From Planctomycetaceae bacterium (GTDB lineage Bacteria > Planctomycetota > Planctomycetia > Pirellulales > Thermoguttaceae): a DNA stretch of 64,000 nt. The notes beneath the pieces are model-generated. The model had not been told where the DNA came from. It did not search any database and saw nothing but the letters and a program-made list of their open reading frames with translations. Location: NCBI GenBank assembly GCA_012719125.1, contig JAAYAY010000269.1:62001-126000 (forward strand). Reading direction: 5' to 3'. Shown in pieces: positions 1 to 7,638 of the stretch (position 1 is the first letter of the stretch; the number at the start of each line of letters is the position of its first letter). The position numbers and the translations under genes are program-made.

Positions 1-256
1 GGGTCACGATCACGGTACCGTCGCGAACCAGGGTGTTGCAGGCGGGCATCAGTTTGGGCCCCATGCTTACCTTGCCGGAGGGGTCGCGCGTGCCGATCTC
101 CACCAGGCACATGCGGCAACTCCCCACCACCGACAGGCCCGGATGCCAGCAGTAGTGCGGAATCTCCACGCCCGCACGAGCGGCCGCCTCAATGGCGTTG
201 AGCCGCTCGCCCGTGCGAATCTCGATTTCGATTCCGTCTACAGTGATGGTGGCCAT
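1..256 (-). CDS. nuoG: NADH-quinone oxidoreductase subunit G, N-terminal part (runs off left edge)
   Basis: Reading minus from the ATG at 256 gives 85 in-frame codons that continue past base 1. They form the N-terminal [2Fe-2S] ferredoxin-like domain of complex I subunit G, which passes electrons along the iron-sulfur chain of the peripheral arm. Three ligand cysteines are visible in HYCWHPGLSVVGSCRMC (C-x10-C-x2-C), with a fourth in PACNT about 20 residues on. It is the last gene seen in the minus-strand nuo operon, and 184 bp carrying a dispersed repeat separate it from nuoF. Length and C-terminal molybdopterin-like domain cannot be judged here. Confidence 0.93.
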   Translation of the reverse strand, partial: MATITVDGIEIEIRTGERLNAIEAAARAGVEIPHYCWHPGLSVVGSCRMCLVEIGTRDPSGKVSMGPKLMPACNTLVRDGTVIVT

Positions 257-300
257 GATGGTGATTGGTTAATGGTTTTGAGGACGGCGTACGGACACTG

Positions 301-420
301 TTGGAGTTCAGGCTTTAGCCTGCTGACCTGTGTTCGGTATTCTATTCACGGCAGGCCAAAGCCTGGACTCCAACGGGGTGCAAAGGGCAACTGAGCAGGC
401 TAAAGCCTGGACTCCAACGG
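301..420. repeat. Three copies of a 25-27 bp dispersed repeat between nuoF and nuoG
   Basis: The unit AGGCTAAAGCCTGGACTCCA occurs on plus at 394-420, in a slightly diverged form (AGGCCAAAGCCTGGACTCCA) at 352-376, and in inverse orientation at 301-326. Copies 1 and 3 can pair into a long stem in the nuoF-nuoG transcript. The pattern of short imperfect palindromic copies in an intergenic space fits a REP-type element. Confidence 0.75.
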
Positions 421-440
421 GCGACGTATGTTCTCGGTTT

Positions 441-1796
441 TCAATGGGTTGTCATTGCGGGCATGGCAATTGCCGGTTGGATGTCGGCATACCCCGCGGG
501 ATTGGTCTGTTTCACATAGTCTTCCAGTTCGTCGCGGAACTTGGCCAACGCCGTCTTGATCGGCCAGGCGGCGCCGTCGGCCAGGCCGCAGATCGTCGTG
601 CCCGGGATGATCCCGATCGAATCGCCGATCTCGCCCAGCAGTTCCAGATCCTTGAGACGGCCCCGTCCCGCCTTGATTCGTTCGACCATCGACAGCGCCC
701 AGTGCGTGCCTTCGCGGCACGGCGTGCATTGCCCGCAGCTCTCGTGGGCAAAAAAACGGCAACTGTTGTACAGAAAGTCGATGATCGGATAGGTCTCATC
801 GAGCACGATCGCGCCGGCCGTCCCCAGCCCCAGGCAGCCGGCCTGCACCGGACCGTCGAAGTCGAGCGGCGTATCGAGTTGATCCGCCGCGAGCAGCCCC
901 GTGCTCAAGCCCCCGGGCACCACGGCCTTGACCTTGCGGCCTTTCCACACGCCCCCGGCGAAACGGTCGACCAATTCGCGGCACGGCAATCCCAAGGGCG
1001 CCTCGTAGACCCCCGGCCGGTTCACGTGCCCGCTCACCTGGTAGAGCTTCGGTCCGTAGCTGCCCGGATCCCGCGGATTGTGCGGATCGGCCGGCGTGCC
1101 GATCGACTTGAACCATTCCGGCCCCCGGTCGACGATATGCTTCACGCAGGCCATCGTTTCCACGTTGTTGACGACGGTCGGCTTGCGGAACAGGCCTTCG
1201 ACGGCCGGGAACGGCGGCTTGATCCGGGGCCAGGCCCGCTTGCCCTCGAGACTCTCGATCAGGCCGGTCTCTTCGCCGCAGACATAGGCCGCCGCCCCGC
1301 GATGAACGTACACATCGAGCGAGAAGTCGGTCCCCAGCACGTTCTTTCCCAGATAACCGGCGCCGTAGCACTCGTCAATCGCCGCCTGGAGCCTCGCAAG
1401 GCTCTTCGGGTACTCGTAACGCAGATAGACGTAGGCCGTCGACGCTCGCGTGGCGAAGCTGCTGAGGATCGTGCCCTCCAACACCTGGTGCGGATCTTCC
1501 TCCAACAGCACGCGGTTGCAGAACGTTCCGGGTTCGCTTTCGTCGGCATTGACGCACAGGTAAACGGGGCCGGGGTGATCGTCGGGCAGAAACGACCATT
1601 TGAGCCCCGTGGGGAAGCCCGCCCCGCCGCGTCCTCGCAGATTGCTGGCACGAACCGTCGTGATCAAGTCGTCGGGCGACTTGTCTTTGAGCGTCTCTCT
1701 GAGCGCGCGATAGCCCCCGACAGCCTCATACGCCTTGAGCGTATGGCTGTTGTCTTTACCGACGTTCGCCAAGAGTACGGGTTCGAATTCAGCCAC
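441..1796 (-). CDS. nuoF: NADH-quinone oxidoreductase subunit F (NADH- and FMN-binding)
   Basis: This 451-residue protein is the flavoprotein subunit of complex I. It oxidises NADH through FMN and passes electrons to a [4Fe-4S] cluster. The glycine-rich nucleotide motif RGRGGAGFPTG lies at about residues 54-64. The acidic NADH/FMN region LCVNADESEPGT follows, then YVCGEETGLIESLEG, and the cluster cysteines SCGQCTPCREG sit near residue 350. Length is normal for the family (about 420-450). It lies 50 bp downstream of nuoE on the minus strand. The ATG start is used. Confidence 0.97.
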   Translation of the reverse strand: MAEFEPVLLANVGKDNSHTLKAYEAVGGYRALRETLKDKSPDDLITTVRASNLRGRGGAGFPTGLKWSFLPDDHPGPVYLCVNADESEPGTFCNRVLLEEDPHQVLEGTILSSFATRASTAYVYLRYEYPKSLARLQAAIDECYGAGYLGKNVLGTDFSLDVYVHRGAAAYVCGEETGLIESLEGKRAWPRIKPPFPAVEGLFRKPTVVNNVETMACVKHIVDRGPEWFKSIGTPADPHNPRDPGSYGPKLYQVSGHVNRPGVYEAPLGLPCRELVDRFAGGVWKGRKVKAVVPGGLSTGLLAADQLDTPLDFDGPVQAGCLGLGTAGAIVLDETYPIIDFLYNSCRFFAHESCGQCTPCREGTHWALSMVERIKAGRGRLKDLELLGEIGDSIGIIPGTTICGLADGAAWPIKTALAKFRDELEDYVKQTNPAGYADIQPAIAMPAMTTH

Positions 1797-1846
1797 CGGT
1801 CACCAATTCTCTCAACTGCGACAGGCCAACGTCTTGCCGTTGAAAT

Positions 1847-2341
1847 TCACGTATCACCGCGAACGCGATCGACGAAGGCGTCGATCTTCTCACGCGTCAG
1901 GTCTCCGATCAACTCGCTGCCGGCCAGCATGGCGGGCGCGAAGTCGCACGCGCCAAGGCACTCGGCAAACTCGAGCGAGAACAGCCCGTCCTCCGTCGTC
2001 TCGCCCGGACGGATACCGAGTTTCTCACAAAGGTACTCCAGCAGGTCTTCGCCCCCCCTCGCCGAACAACTGATCGACCGGCAGACCCAAATGCGGACCT
2101 TGCCCAACGGCTTGTCTTGCTTGAAGAATCCGTAAAAGGAAAGTGTATCCTGAACCTCGCTCGGGTGGAGTTCCAGCAACTCCGCAATCTCGACGACCGC
2201 CTGCGCCGGCACGTACCCCAGTCGCTCCTGCACGGTGTGCAAAGCCGGCAACACCACCGCCCGCCGCGTCGGGTACTTGGGAAAGTAAACCCGAATGGCG
2301 TCGAGAAGGTCGTCGCTGAGGATGGGTTCCGTAGTTGACAT
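1847..2341 (-). CDS. nuoE: NADH-quinone oxidoreductase subunit E ([2Fe-2S])
   Basis: This 24-kDa-type subunit carries a thioredoxin-like [2Fe-2S] domain that partners NuoF. Two ligand pairs are visible: VCRSISCSARGG and CLGACDFAP. The N-terminal helical part contains FPKYPTRRAVVLPALH, typical of NuoE. I use the ATG at 2341 (164 aa, MSTTEPILSDD); an in-frame TTG at 2362 would add seven residues and has an AGGA eight bases upstream, so the start is not certain. In this genome nuoE does not follow nuoD directly, because two non-respiratory genes lie between them. Confidence 0.95.
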   Translation of the reverse strand: MSTTEPILSDDLLDAIRVYFPKYPTRRAVVLPALHTVQERLGYVPAQAVVEIAELLELHPSEVQDTLSFYGFFKQDKPLGKVRIWVCRSISCSARGGEDLLEYLCEKLGIRPGETTEDGLFSLEFAECLGACDFAPAMLAGSELIGDLTREKIDAFVDRVRGDT

Positions 2342-2372
2342 CCAGTCCTGATTCGCTACCAAGAGCCAATTC

Positions 2373-3038
2373 CTATTCGAGTTCTTCCAGTTTCGTCAAC
2401 CAGTCGTTGAAGTGTTTGCAGGCTTCCCGAATCCGGTCAATTCCTATTTGCCGGGCAATGCTGTGAGCGACGGCCCGCTTCGCGCCGCGATACTCCGGAA
2501 TCAACTTGATGATTCGCTTGGAAGGTGACGTGGACTCTCCGTCATCGATTTCTTCCGGATTCCCGAGTTGGTCCACAACCTTGCTCAACTCAGCAACCTC
2601 CTTCTTTCGATCCGTGAACGGTCCCAACAGCGCCTGAGGATCCGTAAACAGTATCGCTTCGAATTCGTGCAGTTGAATATAGGGGATGAAGCGATCATCT
2701 CCGATATCGTCCTTGAGCGATCTCTCGAGCGAGTCGACGACAGCGTACGGCAATCCCTTTGATTTCGCATCGGCGTGACCGGGGAAGTTGCTGGGAAGCT
2801 TGTAAAGGTCGAACATCGTCGAGAAAGCAACGTCCGTCCCTTTCTCTTGTCGTGTCCAACTCGTAATCGCCCTTTTCGCATGTTCGTAGTTCACAATCCC
2901 GCCGCGTCCCGACTTGCCGGTGAGGGGGAGACGCGGCTTGGGTACGGTAATGCCACACGCGGCCAAATGCGGCGCCAACACCGACATGACAAACTGCTGC
3001 TCAGCCGCGCCTTCGACTACCAAAAGGAGGCGTTTCAC
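2373..3038 (-). CDS. DUF4276 family protein, partner of the adjacent AAA ATPase
   Basis: A 221-residue protein beginning MKRLLLVVEGAAEQQFV, the start typical of DUF4276 proteins, which are thought to have a Toprim-like fold with an acidic metal site. Further family signatures are FDLYKLPSNFPG, an acidic stretch YIQLHEFEAILF, and the C-terminal TSPSKRIIKLIPEY. Its GTG start overlaps the stop of the upstream ATPase by four bases (GTGA), so the two are translationally coupled. This gene pair recurs in bacterial defence islands in other genomes; nuclease or effector activity is inferred, not shown. Third-position GC looks lower than in the flanking nuo genes. Confidence 0.85.
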   Translation of the reverse strand: MKRLLLVVEGAAEQQFVMSVLAPHLAACGITVPKPRLPLTGKSGRGGIVNYEHAKRAITSWTRQEKGTDVAFSTMFDLYKLPSNFPGHADAKSKGLPYAVVDSLERSLKDDIGDDRFIPYIQLHEFEAILFTDPQALLGPFTDRKKEVAELSKVVDQLGNPEEIDDGESTSPSKRIIKLIPEYRGAKRAVAHSIARQIGIDRIREACKHFNDWLTKLEELE

Positions 3039-4171
3039 GCACCCGGCCCTCCTCCAAGATAGTTCTTCTCCCAGAGCTCACTCAACGCGAAGTCGTCGAC
3101 CCATTCGGCCAACTCTTCCCGCTCCAGGTGCCGGAATACGGACGCGTTGTCCTTGAGATCCACGACAACAACGTCTTCCGGCTCGAAGTGGTCCAGCAGC
3201 CCAGTTGACTGTGTTGCCACGAGCACCTGAGTATAGTGCGACACTTGATGAATGAGCGATGCCACAATTGCGACGGCCTCCGGGTGAAGCCCGAGTTCCG
3301 GCTCGTCGATCAGAAGCAGATCGGGAAGATCCTCAATCGGCTGAAGCAGCAACGTCACCAACGCAAATGCCCGAAAGCCGCCGCCGGGAAGTTGATGTGG
3401 CCCGAACTCCATGTCGAAGCCGACGTGCCTCCAATTCAGCATCACATTTTCCGGGTTCAACGCCAACGGCTCGACCGAGAAGTCATCGAACCACGGCGCG
3501 ACCTGCTTGATCGTCCACAGAAGTCGCTCGTAGCGTTCCGGGGCCGTGTGGCGATAACGATACAACATCGCCGCGAGATTTCGTCCATCCGGCGCCAGTC
3601 GACGGTTGTCGTGAATATAACACTGATGCTGGAAGGCCGCTGAGTACGATGTGTCGGCAAAGTGGTACACATAAGATGTTCCGAAGAGATGCTGGAACCG
3701 AGCTGCGTGCTCATCCCCACGTGCGGCCCTGTCCCTAATGCCGGATTCAAACCTTGCGTCAGGACCGTGTGAGTCGAGCATGTCAATGCAATACGCGTTC
3801 TTGGTCTCGTCCGGGTACGAAACCGTCTCTTTCGCAAACAGCACCGTCTCTCTCGCAAACCGCAACGAGTCCGGCATGGAGAACATCCATTTCAACTTGT
3901 ATGTTCGTTCCGTATCCGCATCCTCCAGAACCATGGATGCCTTGATCTCCTGGGTTCGCTTCACACCTCCGAACAGGATGGACTCTGCACCACCCACGTG
4001 ACCCACGTGAAGCTGAAACTTCTTGTCGACAACGCTCTTCAGCAAACCAAAAAACGACAGGAAATTTGACTTCCCAGCCCCGTTTGCCCCGATCAGGACA
4101 TTCAATGGGCGCAATTCAAGCGACATGCTCCGGATCGACTTGTAGCCTTCAATGCTGATCTGCTTCAACAT
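3035..4171 (-). CDS. AAA family ATPase (ABC/RecF-OLD type), predicted defence ATPase
   Basis: This 378-residue ATPase has Walker A GANGAGKSN near residues 32-40, a signature-like PGGGFRAFALVTLLLQ, Walker B DLLLIDEPELGLHP, and a downstream VLVATQSTGLLDHF segment. That order is typical of AAA_21/AAA_15 ATPases related to OLD and RecF rather than of transporters, and no membrane segments are present. The ATG at 4171 has a good GAGGAA site about 7 bases upstream. It lies 27 bp after nuoD and is coupled to the DUF4276 gene. Together they resemble the ATPase-plus-Toprim layout of phage-defence systems such as PARIS or AbiL, but the exact system cannot be named from sequence alone. Confidence 0.85.
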   Translation of the reverse strand: MLKQISIEGYKSIRSMSLELRPLNVLIGANGAGKSNFLSFFGLLKSVVDKKFQLHVGHVGGAESILFGGVKRTQEIKASMVLEDADTERTYKLKWMFSMPDSLRFARETVLFAKETVSYPDETKNAYCIDMLDSHGPDARFESGIRDRAARGDEHAARFQHLFGTSYVYHFADTSYSAAFQHQCYIHDNRRLAPDGRNLAAMLYRYRHTAPERYERLLWTIKQVAPWFDDFSVEPLALNPENVMLNWRHVGFDMEFGPHQLPGGGFRAFALVTLLLQPIEDLPDLLLIDEPELGLHPEAVAIVASLIHQVSHYTQVLVATQSTGLLDHFEPEDVVVVDLKDNASVFRHLEREELAEWVDDFALSELWEKNYLGGGPGA

Positions 4172-4198
4172 CGCCGCATTCCTCAGGCTCGTTAAGTC

Positions 4199-5425
4199 CT
4201 ACCTATCCAACTCCGCCGCGATCACGTTCAAACTCCCCAGCACGGCCACCACGTCGCTCAGCGTATGGCCCCGGATCAAGTGCGGAAACAACGCAAAGTG
4301 AAGGAACGACGGTGGGCGGCATCGGGCCCGGTAGGCGCGGTTCGTGCCGTCACCCACCAGGTAGAAACCCAGTTCTCCGTTCGGCGCCTCCGTGGCACAA
4401 TAGACCTCTTCGCACGGGACCTCGAACCCGCGATTGCTCATCACCAGCTCGAAATGGGTGATCAGACCCTCGATCGTCGAGTAGACCATCCCCTTGCTCG
4501 GCAGGCTTGCCCGCTCGCCCATCCCCACACTGACCGGGCCCTGCGGCAGGTTCTCGACGGCTTGCTCCACGATCTTCAGGCTTTCCCGCATCTCATCCAT
4601 GCGCACGAGATACCGGGCGTAACAGTCGCCCGCCCGGGCGCAGCAAACCCGGAAATCGAAATCCCGGTAGCACAGGTAAGGCTCGTCCTTGCGCAAATCC
4701 CGCGTCACGCCGCTCGCCCTCGCGATCGGTCCCGTGACGCTCCGGCGGATCGCCTCCTCTTTGGAAAGAACGCCGACCCCCTTGGTCCGGTCGACAAAGA
4801 TCTTGTTGCGGTTCAGCAACCGCTCCATGTCGTCCAGGGCCTTGGGCAGTTCGCGGATCACCTCGCGGATCATCCGAATTGCCTCGGGCGAGGCGTCCCG
4901 CATCAGTCCGCCGACCCGCGTGTAGCTGTTGGTGAACCGCGCACCGCACAGGGCCTCGAAGATGTCGTAGATCTTTTCACGCGGGTTGAAGGCGTAAAGA
5001 AAACACGTGAATGCCCCCGTATCGAGTCCCACCGCACCGTTGCAGACCAGATGGTCCGCGATCCTCGCCAATTCCGCCACAATCACCCGCAGATACTGGC
5101 ACCGCGGCGGCGCCTCGATCCCCATCAGCTTCTCGACAGCCATGTGCCAGGCAACGTTGTTTGCCATGGGTGAGACATAATTCATCCGGTCCGTGACCGT
5201 CACGTACTGATTGTAGTCGAGTTCCTCACCGAGCTTCTCGAACCCGGAATGGAGGTACCCGATATCCGGCATCGCATCGACCACACGTTCTCCGTCCAAC
5301 TTGAGCACGATCCGTAGCGTGGTGTGCGTCGCCGGATGCTGAGGACCGAAATTCATCGTCCACAGGTACTCCTGCGACTCGTCGCGCGCCAGGTTGCCGG
5401 GTTGGAGAACTCGTTCAAGCGGCAT
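4199..5425 (-). CDS. nuoD: NADH-quinone oxidoreductase subunit D
   Basis: This 408-residue 49-kDa-type subunit forms part of the quinone-binding cavity of complex I with NuoB. Family signatures are NFGPQHPATHTTLRIVLKLDGE, PDIGYLHSGFEKLGE, DRMNYVSPMANN, a central RTKGVGVLSKEEA, and the ending LGSLNVIAAELDR. The conserved quinone-pocket His and Tyr regions are intact and the length is standard. It starts 12 bp after nuoC. The next gene downstream is the AAA ATPase rather than nuoE, which is unusual. Confidence 0.97.
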   Translation of the reverse strand: MPLERVLQPGNLARDESQEYLWTMNFGPQHPATHTTLRIVLKLDGERVVDAMPDIGYLHSGFEKLGEELDYNQYVTVTDRMNYVSPMANNVAWHMAVEKLMGIEAPPRCQYLRVIVAELARIADHLVCNGAVGLDTGAFTCFLYAFNPREKIYDIFEALCGARFTNSYTRVGGLMRDASPEAIRMIREVIRELPKALDDMERLLNRNKIFVDRTKGVGVLSKEEAIRRSVTGPIARASGVTRDLRKDEPYLCYRDFDFRVCCARAGDCYARYLVRMDEMRESLKIVEQAVENLPQGPVSVGMGERASLPSKGMVYSTIEGLITHFELVMSNRGFEVPCEEVYCATEAPNGELGFYLVGDGTNRAYRARCRPPSFLHFALFPHLIRGHTLSDVVAVLGSLNVIAAELDR

Positions 5426-5437
5426 AATATTCGAGAC

Positions 5438-5968
5438 CTATCCCTCTGCTCGGGTGATCACGGGGAAATTGTGCCGCTCGCCGCGGCCTTGCAGCGGATA
5501 GTCCTTGCGGAGCGGGTGGGCCGTGAATTCCTCAGGCAACACGATCCGCCTCAGATCGGGATGGCCCTCAAAGCGCATCCCGAACAGATCCCAGACCTCG
5601 CGTTCCAGCCAGTTGGCCCCTTCCCACAAGGGCACTACGGACGGAACCGTCGGCTCTGGATCGTCGACGAACGTCCGAACGACGAGCCGCTCGCCCGATC
5701 CGGTGTTCAGCAGCAGATATACCAGGCCGAAACGTCCGCGTGCCCCCCGGTAGGCCAGGTAATCCACACAGGTCACGTCGATCAGCATGTCGAATCCTAG
5801 ATCCCCCTTGAGGAACGCCAGCGCATCGAAAACCGACTCTCGCGGCACGACCGTCCGGGTCTGCCCGCGAAACTCGCTCGGTTCCACGGCCGGAAACGCC
5901 GCAAGGAGTCGATCGATCGTTGCCTGGTTCGTCATGTCCTGGATACTCGTGGCTTGTCCTGTCGTCAC
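5438..5968 (-). CDS. nuoC: NADH-quinone oxidoreductase subunit C
   Basis: This 30-kDa-type hydrophilic subunit of complex I is 176 residues here. Diagnostic segments are DMLIDVTCVDY, VPSVVPLWEGANWLEREVWDLFGMRFEGHPDLRRI (read in pieces) and the C-terminal HPLRKDYPLQGRGE, all characteristic of NuoC. A second ATG at residue 12 (MTNQATIDRLL) could be the true start. It sits 6 bp after nuoB and 12 bp before nuoD, so the genes form one transcription unit. Confidence 0.96.
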   Translation of the reverse strand: MTTGQATSIQDMTNQATIDRLLAAFPAVEPSEFRGQTRTVVPRESVFDALAFLKGDLGFDMLIDVTCVDYLAYRGARGRFGLVYLLLNTGSGERLVVRTFVDDPEPTVPSVVPLWEGANWLEREVWDLFGMRFEGHPDLRRIVLPEEFTAHPLRKDYPLQGRGERHNFPVITRAEG

Positions 5969-5974
5969 GTTGCC

Positions 5975-6511
5975 CTATTGACCGCCTACCGATTCCCGCA
6001 GCGCCCGCTTCGGCAACTGCCGCTCGGGATCCGTGAACTCTCTCCCGAACATCGTCCCTTCTGCCTGGATCTTGGCCTGAAGATCGATGATCGCCTGGAT
6101 CAACTGCTCCGGGCGAGGAGGGCACCCCGGCACGTACATGTCGACCGGAATGAACCGATCGATTCCCTGAACGACGCTGTAGGTGTCGAACACTCCGCCC
6201 GTCGACGCGCAAGCCCCCATCGAGATGCACCATTTGGGCTCGTGCATCTGCTGCCAGATCCGCTGCAGCACGGGCAGCATCTTCATCACGACCCGGCCCG
6301 CCACGATCATCAGATCGCACTGCCGGGGACTGAAACGGAAGACCTCGGCTCCGAATCGCGCCAGGTCGTGCCGGCTCGCCCCGGTCGCCATCAACTCGAT
6401 GCCGCAGCAGGCCGTGGCGAAGGGCATGGGCCACAAGCTGTTCTTTCGGCACCAACTGACCAGATCGTCAAGCCGCGTGATGACCACGTTGTCCGGGAGT
6501 TCTAGCGCCAA
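5975..6511 (-). CDS. nuoB: NADH-quinone oxidoreductase subunit B (cluster N2)
   Basis: NuoB carries the terminal [4Fe-4S] cluster N2 that reduces quinone. Ligands are visible in [13 protein letters not shown] (tandem cysteines), [10 protein letters not shown] and [11 protein letters not shown]. The open frame extends well upstream into nuoA, but that extension is nuoA read out of frame. I place the start at the TTG at 6511 ([10 protein letters not shown]), which overlaps the nuoA stop and has AAAGGGG about 7 bases upstream. This gives 178 residues, close to the family norm; the next ATG would cut into the cysteine domain. No other good start exists. Confidence 0.93.
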   Translation of the reverse strand: MALELPDNVVITRLDDLVSWCRKNSLWPMPFATACCGIELMATGASRHDLARFGAEVFRFSPRQCDLMIVAGRVVMKMLPVLQRIWQQMHEPKWCISMGACASTGGVFDTYSVVQGIDRFIPVDMYVPGCPPRPEQLIQAIIDLQAKIQAEGTMFGREFTDPERQLPKRALRESVGGQ

Positions 6512-6897
6512 CGGAACACCCCTTTGCGCCAGTCGTAGACGTACCCCAGCACGAGAAGCGTCAGGAACACCATCCCGCCGGCGAAAATCAGGGGCGGACC
6601 GCCCTCTGAAAGTCCGCCCGCAACTTCCGCCCCCTCGCCTGTTCCAAACGCAACCGCCCAAGGGTAGAGGAACAACAACTCCACATCAAATACAAGGAAT
6701 GCGATGGCCAGCAAGTAGAAGCGCACGTCGAACCGTCGCCGCGTGTCGTGAATCGGGTCCATGCCGCTCTCGTAGGGCATCCGTTTGACAGGCGTGATCT
6801 TGTGCGGACCAAACAGATTGCCGATCAGGAGCAACGCCGCCGCGAGCCCGATCAGACAACCCAGAAACAGCACCAGCGGCAGCACGACCGTGTGCAT
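6502..6897 (-). CDS. nuoA: NADH-quinone oxidoreductase subunit A
   Basis: A 131-residue membrane subunit of complex I with three transmembrane segments: about residues 4-26 ([20 protein letters not shown]), 60-82, and 100-120. The conserved loop [33 protein letters not shown] (read in parts) is the NuoA signature near the quinone site, and the acidic residues of [15 protein letters not shown] are intact. It is the first gene of the operon. A candidate promoter and a terminator-like hairpin lie just upstream. Its stop overlaps the nuoB start. Confidence 0.96.
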   Translation of the reverse strand: MHTVVLPLVLFLGCLIGLAAALLLIGNLFGPHKITPVKRMPYESGMDPIHDTRRRFDVRFYLLAIAFLVFDVELLFLYPWAVAFGTGEGAEVAGGLSEGGPPLIFAGGMVFLTLLVLGYVYDWRKGVFRWR

Positions 6898-6912
6898 GGG
6901 ACATGGCCTCTA

Positions 6913-6938
6913 CAAAAAACGGGCTGCATCCGCAGCCC
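6913..6938 (-). terminator. Intrinsic terminator-like hairpin in the nuo leader (possible attenuator)
   Basis: On minus the sequence GGGCTGC-GGAT-GCAGCCC forms a perfect 7-bp stem with a 4-nt loop and is followed by GTTTTTT. It lies only about 16 bases before the nuoA ATG and downstream of the candidate promoter, so it would end transcription inside the leader unless read through or countered. Confidence 0.6.
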
Positions 6939-6973
6939 CGACCGAAACCGGCATGACCACCGTAATTGGGGAG

Positions 6974-7003
6974 ATACTATCCCTTGTCCGGATTGCCGAA
7001 CAA
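6974..7003 (-). promoter_or_regulatory. Candidate sigma-70-type promoter for the nuo operon
   Basis: On minus, TTGTTC (7003-6998) and TAGTAT (6979-6974) are separated by 18 bp. Transcription would start near 6967, giving a leader of about 70 nt that contains the terminator-like hairpin at 6913-6938. The boxes match consensus moderately. Confidence 0.4.
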
Positions 7004-7638
7004 AAGCGGGACGATGGCGAGCCAACGTCAACCGGCTGCTAGCCCCCCCAATCACGTAACGGGCACAACCGCTATGATTTACGACGGATCGAAAACATTC
7101 TATTGGCCCGGTTTTTTGTGGTCAAGCCACAGCGAATCCTCCCCCTGCGCGTTACAGCGAATTGAGCGTGCTACGCTGATTTCTGCCGATTCCTGATCGG
7201 TCGGTGGACTTTTCACAAAACGGATGCGGCCGAATCATGCGTTGCGTCAACCGGCATCCCAAGGGAAAAACAGGATTAGGAGAGAACCTGGTTACCACGG
7301 GCCTTGTCAAGCAGGCTCTGCGCTGCACGATTGGGTTCCGACGCTTGGCGTCGAAGGCCTTGTGGGCATGGGTGACTTCAAGAGACCACCCACAGCGTAA
7401 AAGAATGCCCTTCGCAGGCGGGGCAGGGACCTGCGAAGGGCCGCTGGCTGAGCGTATAGACTCAAGCCGTTAAGAATTATCGTCCGTAAAATGCGTTATC
7501 TCAACCCCACTTCCGAGGCAATTCTGGGCCGCGTTGATCCGATGATGACCAGAGCAGACCTGACCCTTACGATGGGTGATCGGGGGGAGGGAATGGCCCT
7601 CCAGCAAACTCACAAGACCTTACCAAGGTATGCACTCC
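7004..7638. other. Intergenic region without a convincing gene; holds a 12-bp perfect hairpin
   Basis: No frame here has family signatures or a plausible start context. The most structured part is 7260-7470. It has a perfect 12-bp stem GCCCTTCGCAGG (7407-7418) with CCTGCGAAGGGC (7430-7441), an 11-nt loop, and no T-run on either side. Nearby smaller stems are CGACGC/GCGTCG around 7338-7353 and TGGGTG/CACCCA around 7369-7392. It could be a structured RNA or a dispersed palindrome. I recognise no tmRNA, RNase P, SRP or 6S consensus. Confidence 0.4.

Noticed and set aside
1770-1800. tRNA-like 3' end (GGTTCGAATTC followed by ACCGGTCACCA)
   Set aside because: It is the reverse of the nuoF start codons, and no cloverleaf arms are present upstream.
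330-2135. 601-codon open frame on plus across nuoF and nuoE
   Set aside because: Antisense of two complex I genes with intact cysteine motifs; composition Arg/Gln-rich and low in complexity.
7204-7473. 89-codon open frame on plus
   Set aside because: No ribosome site or domain; it crosses the 12-bp palindrome, which is not typical of coding sequence.
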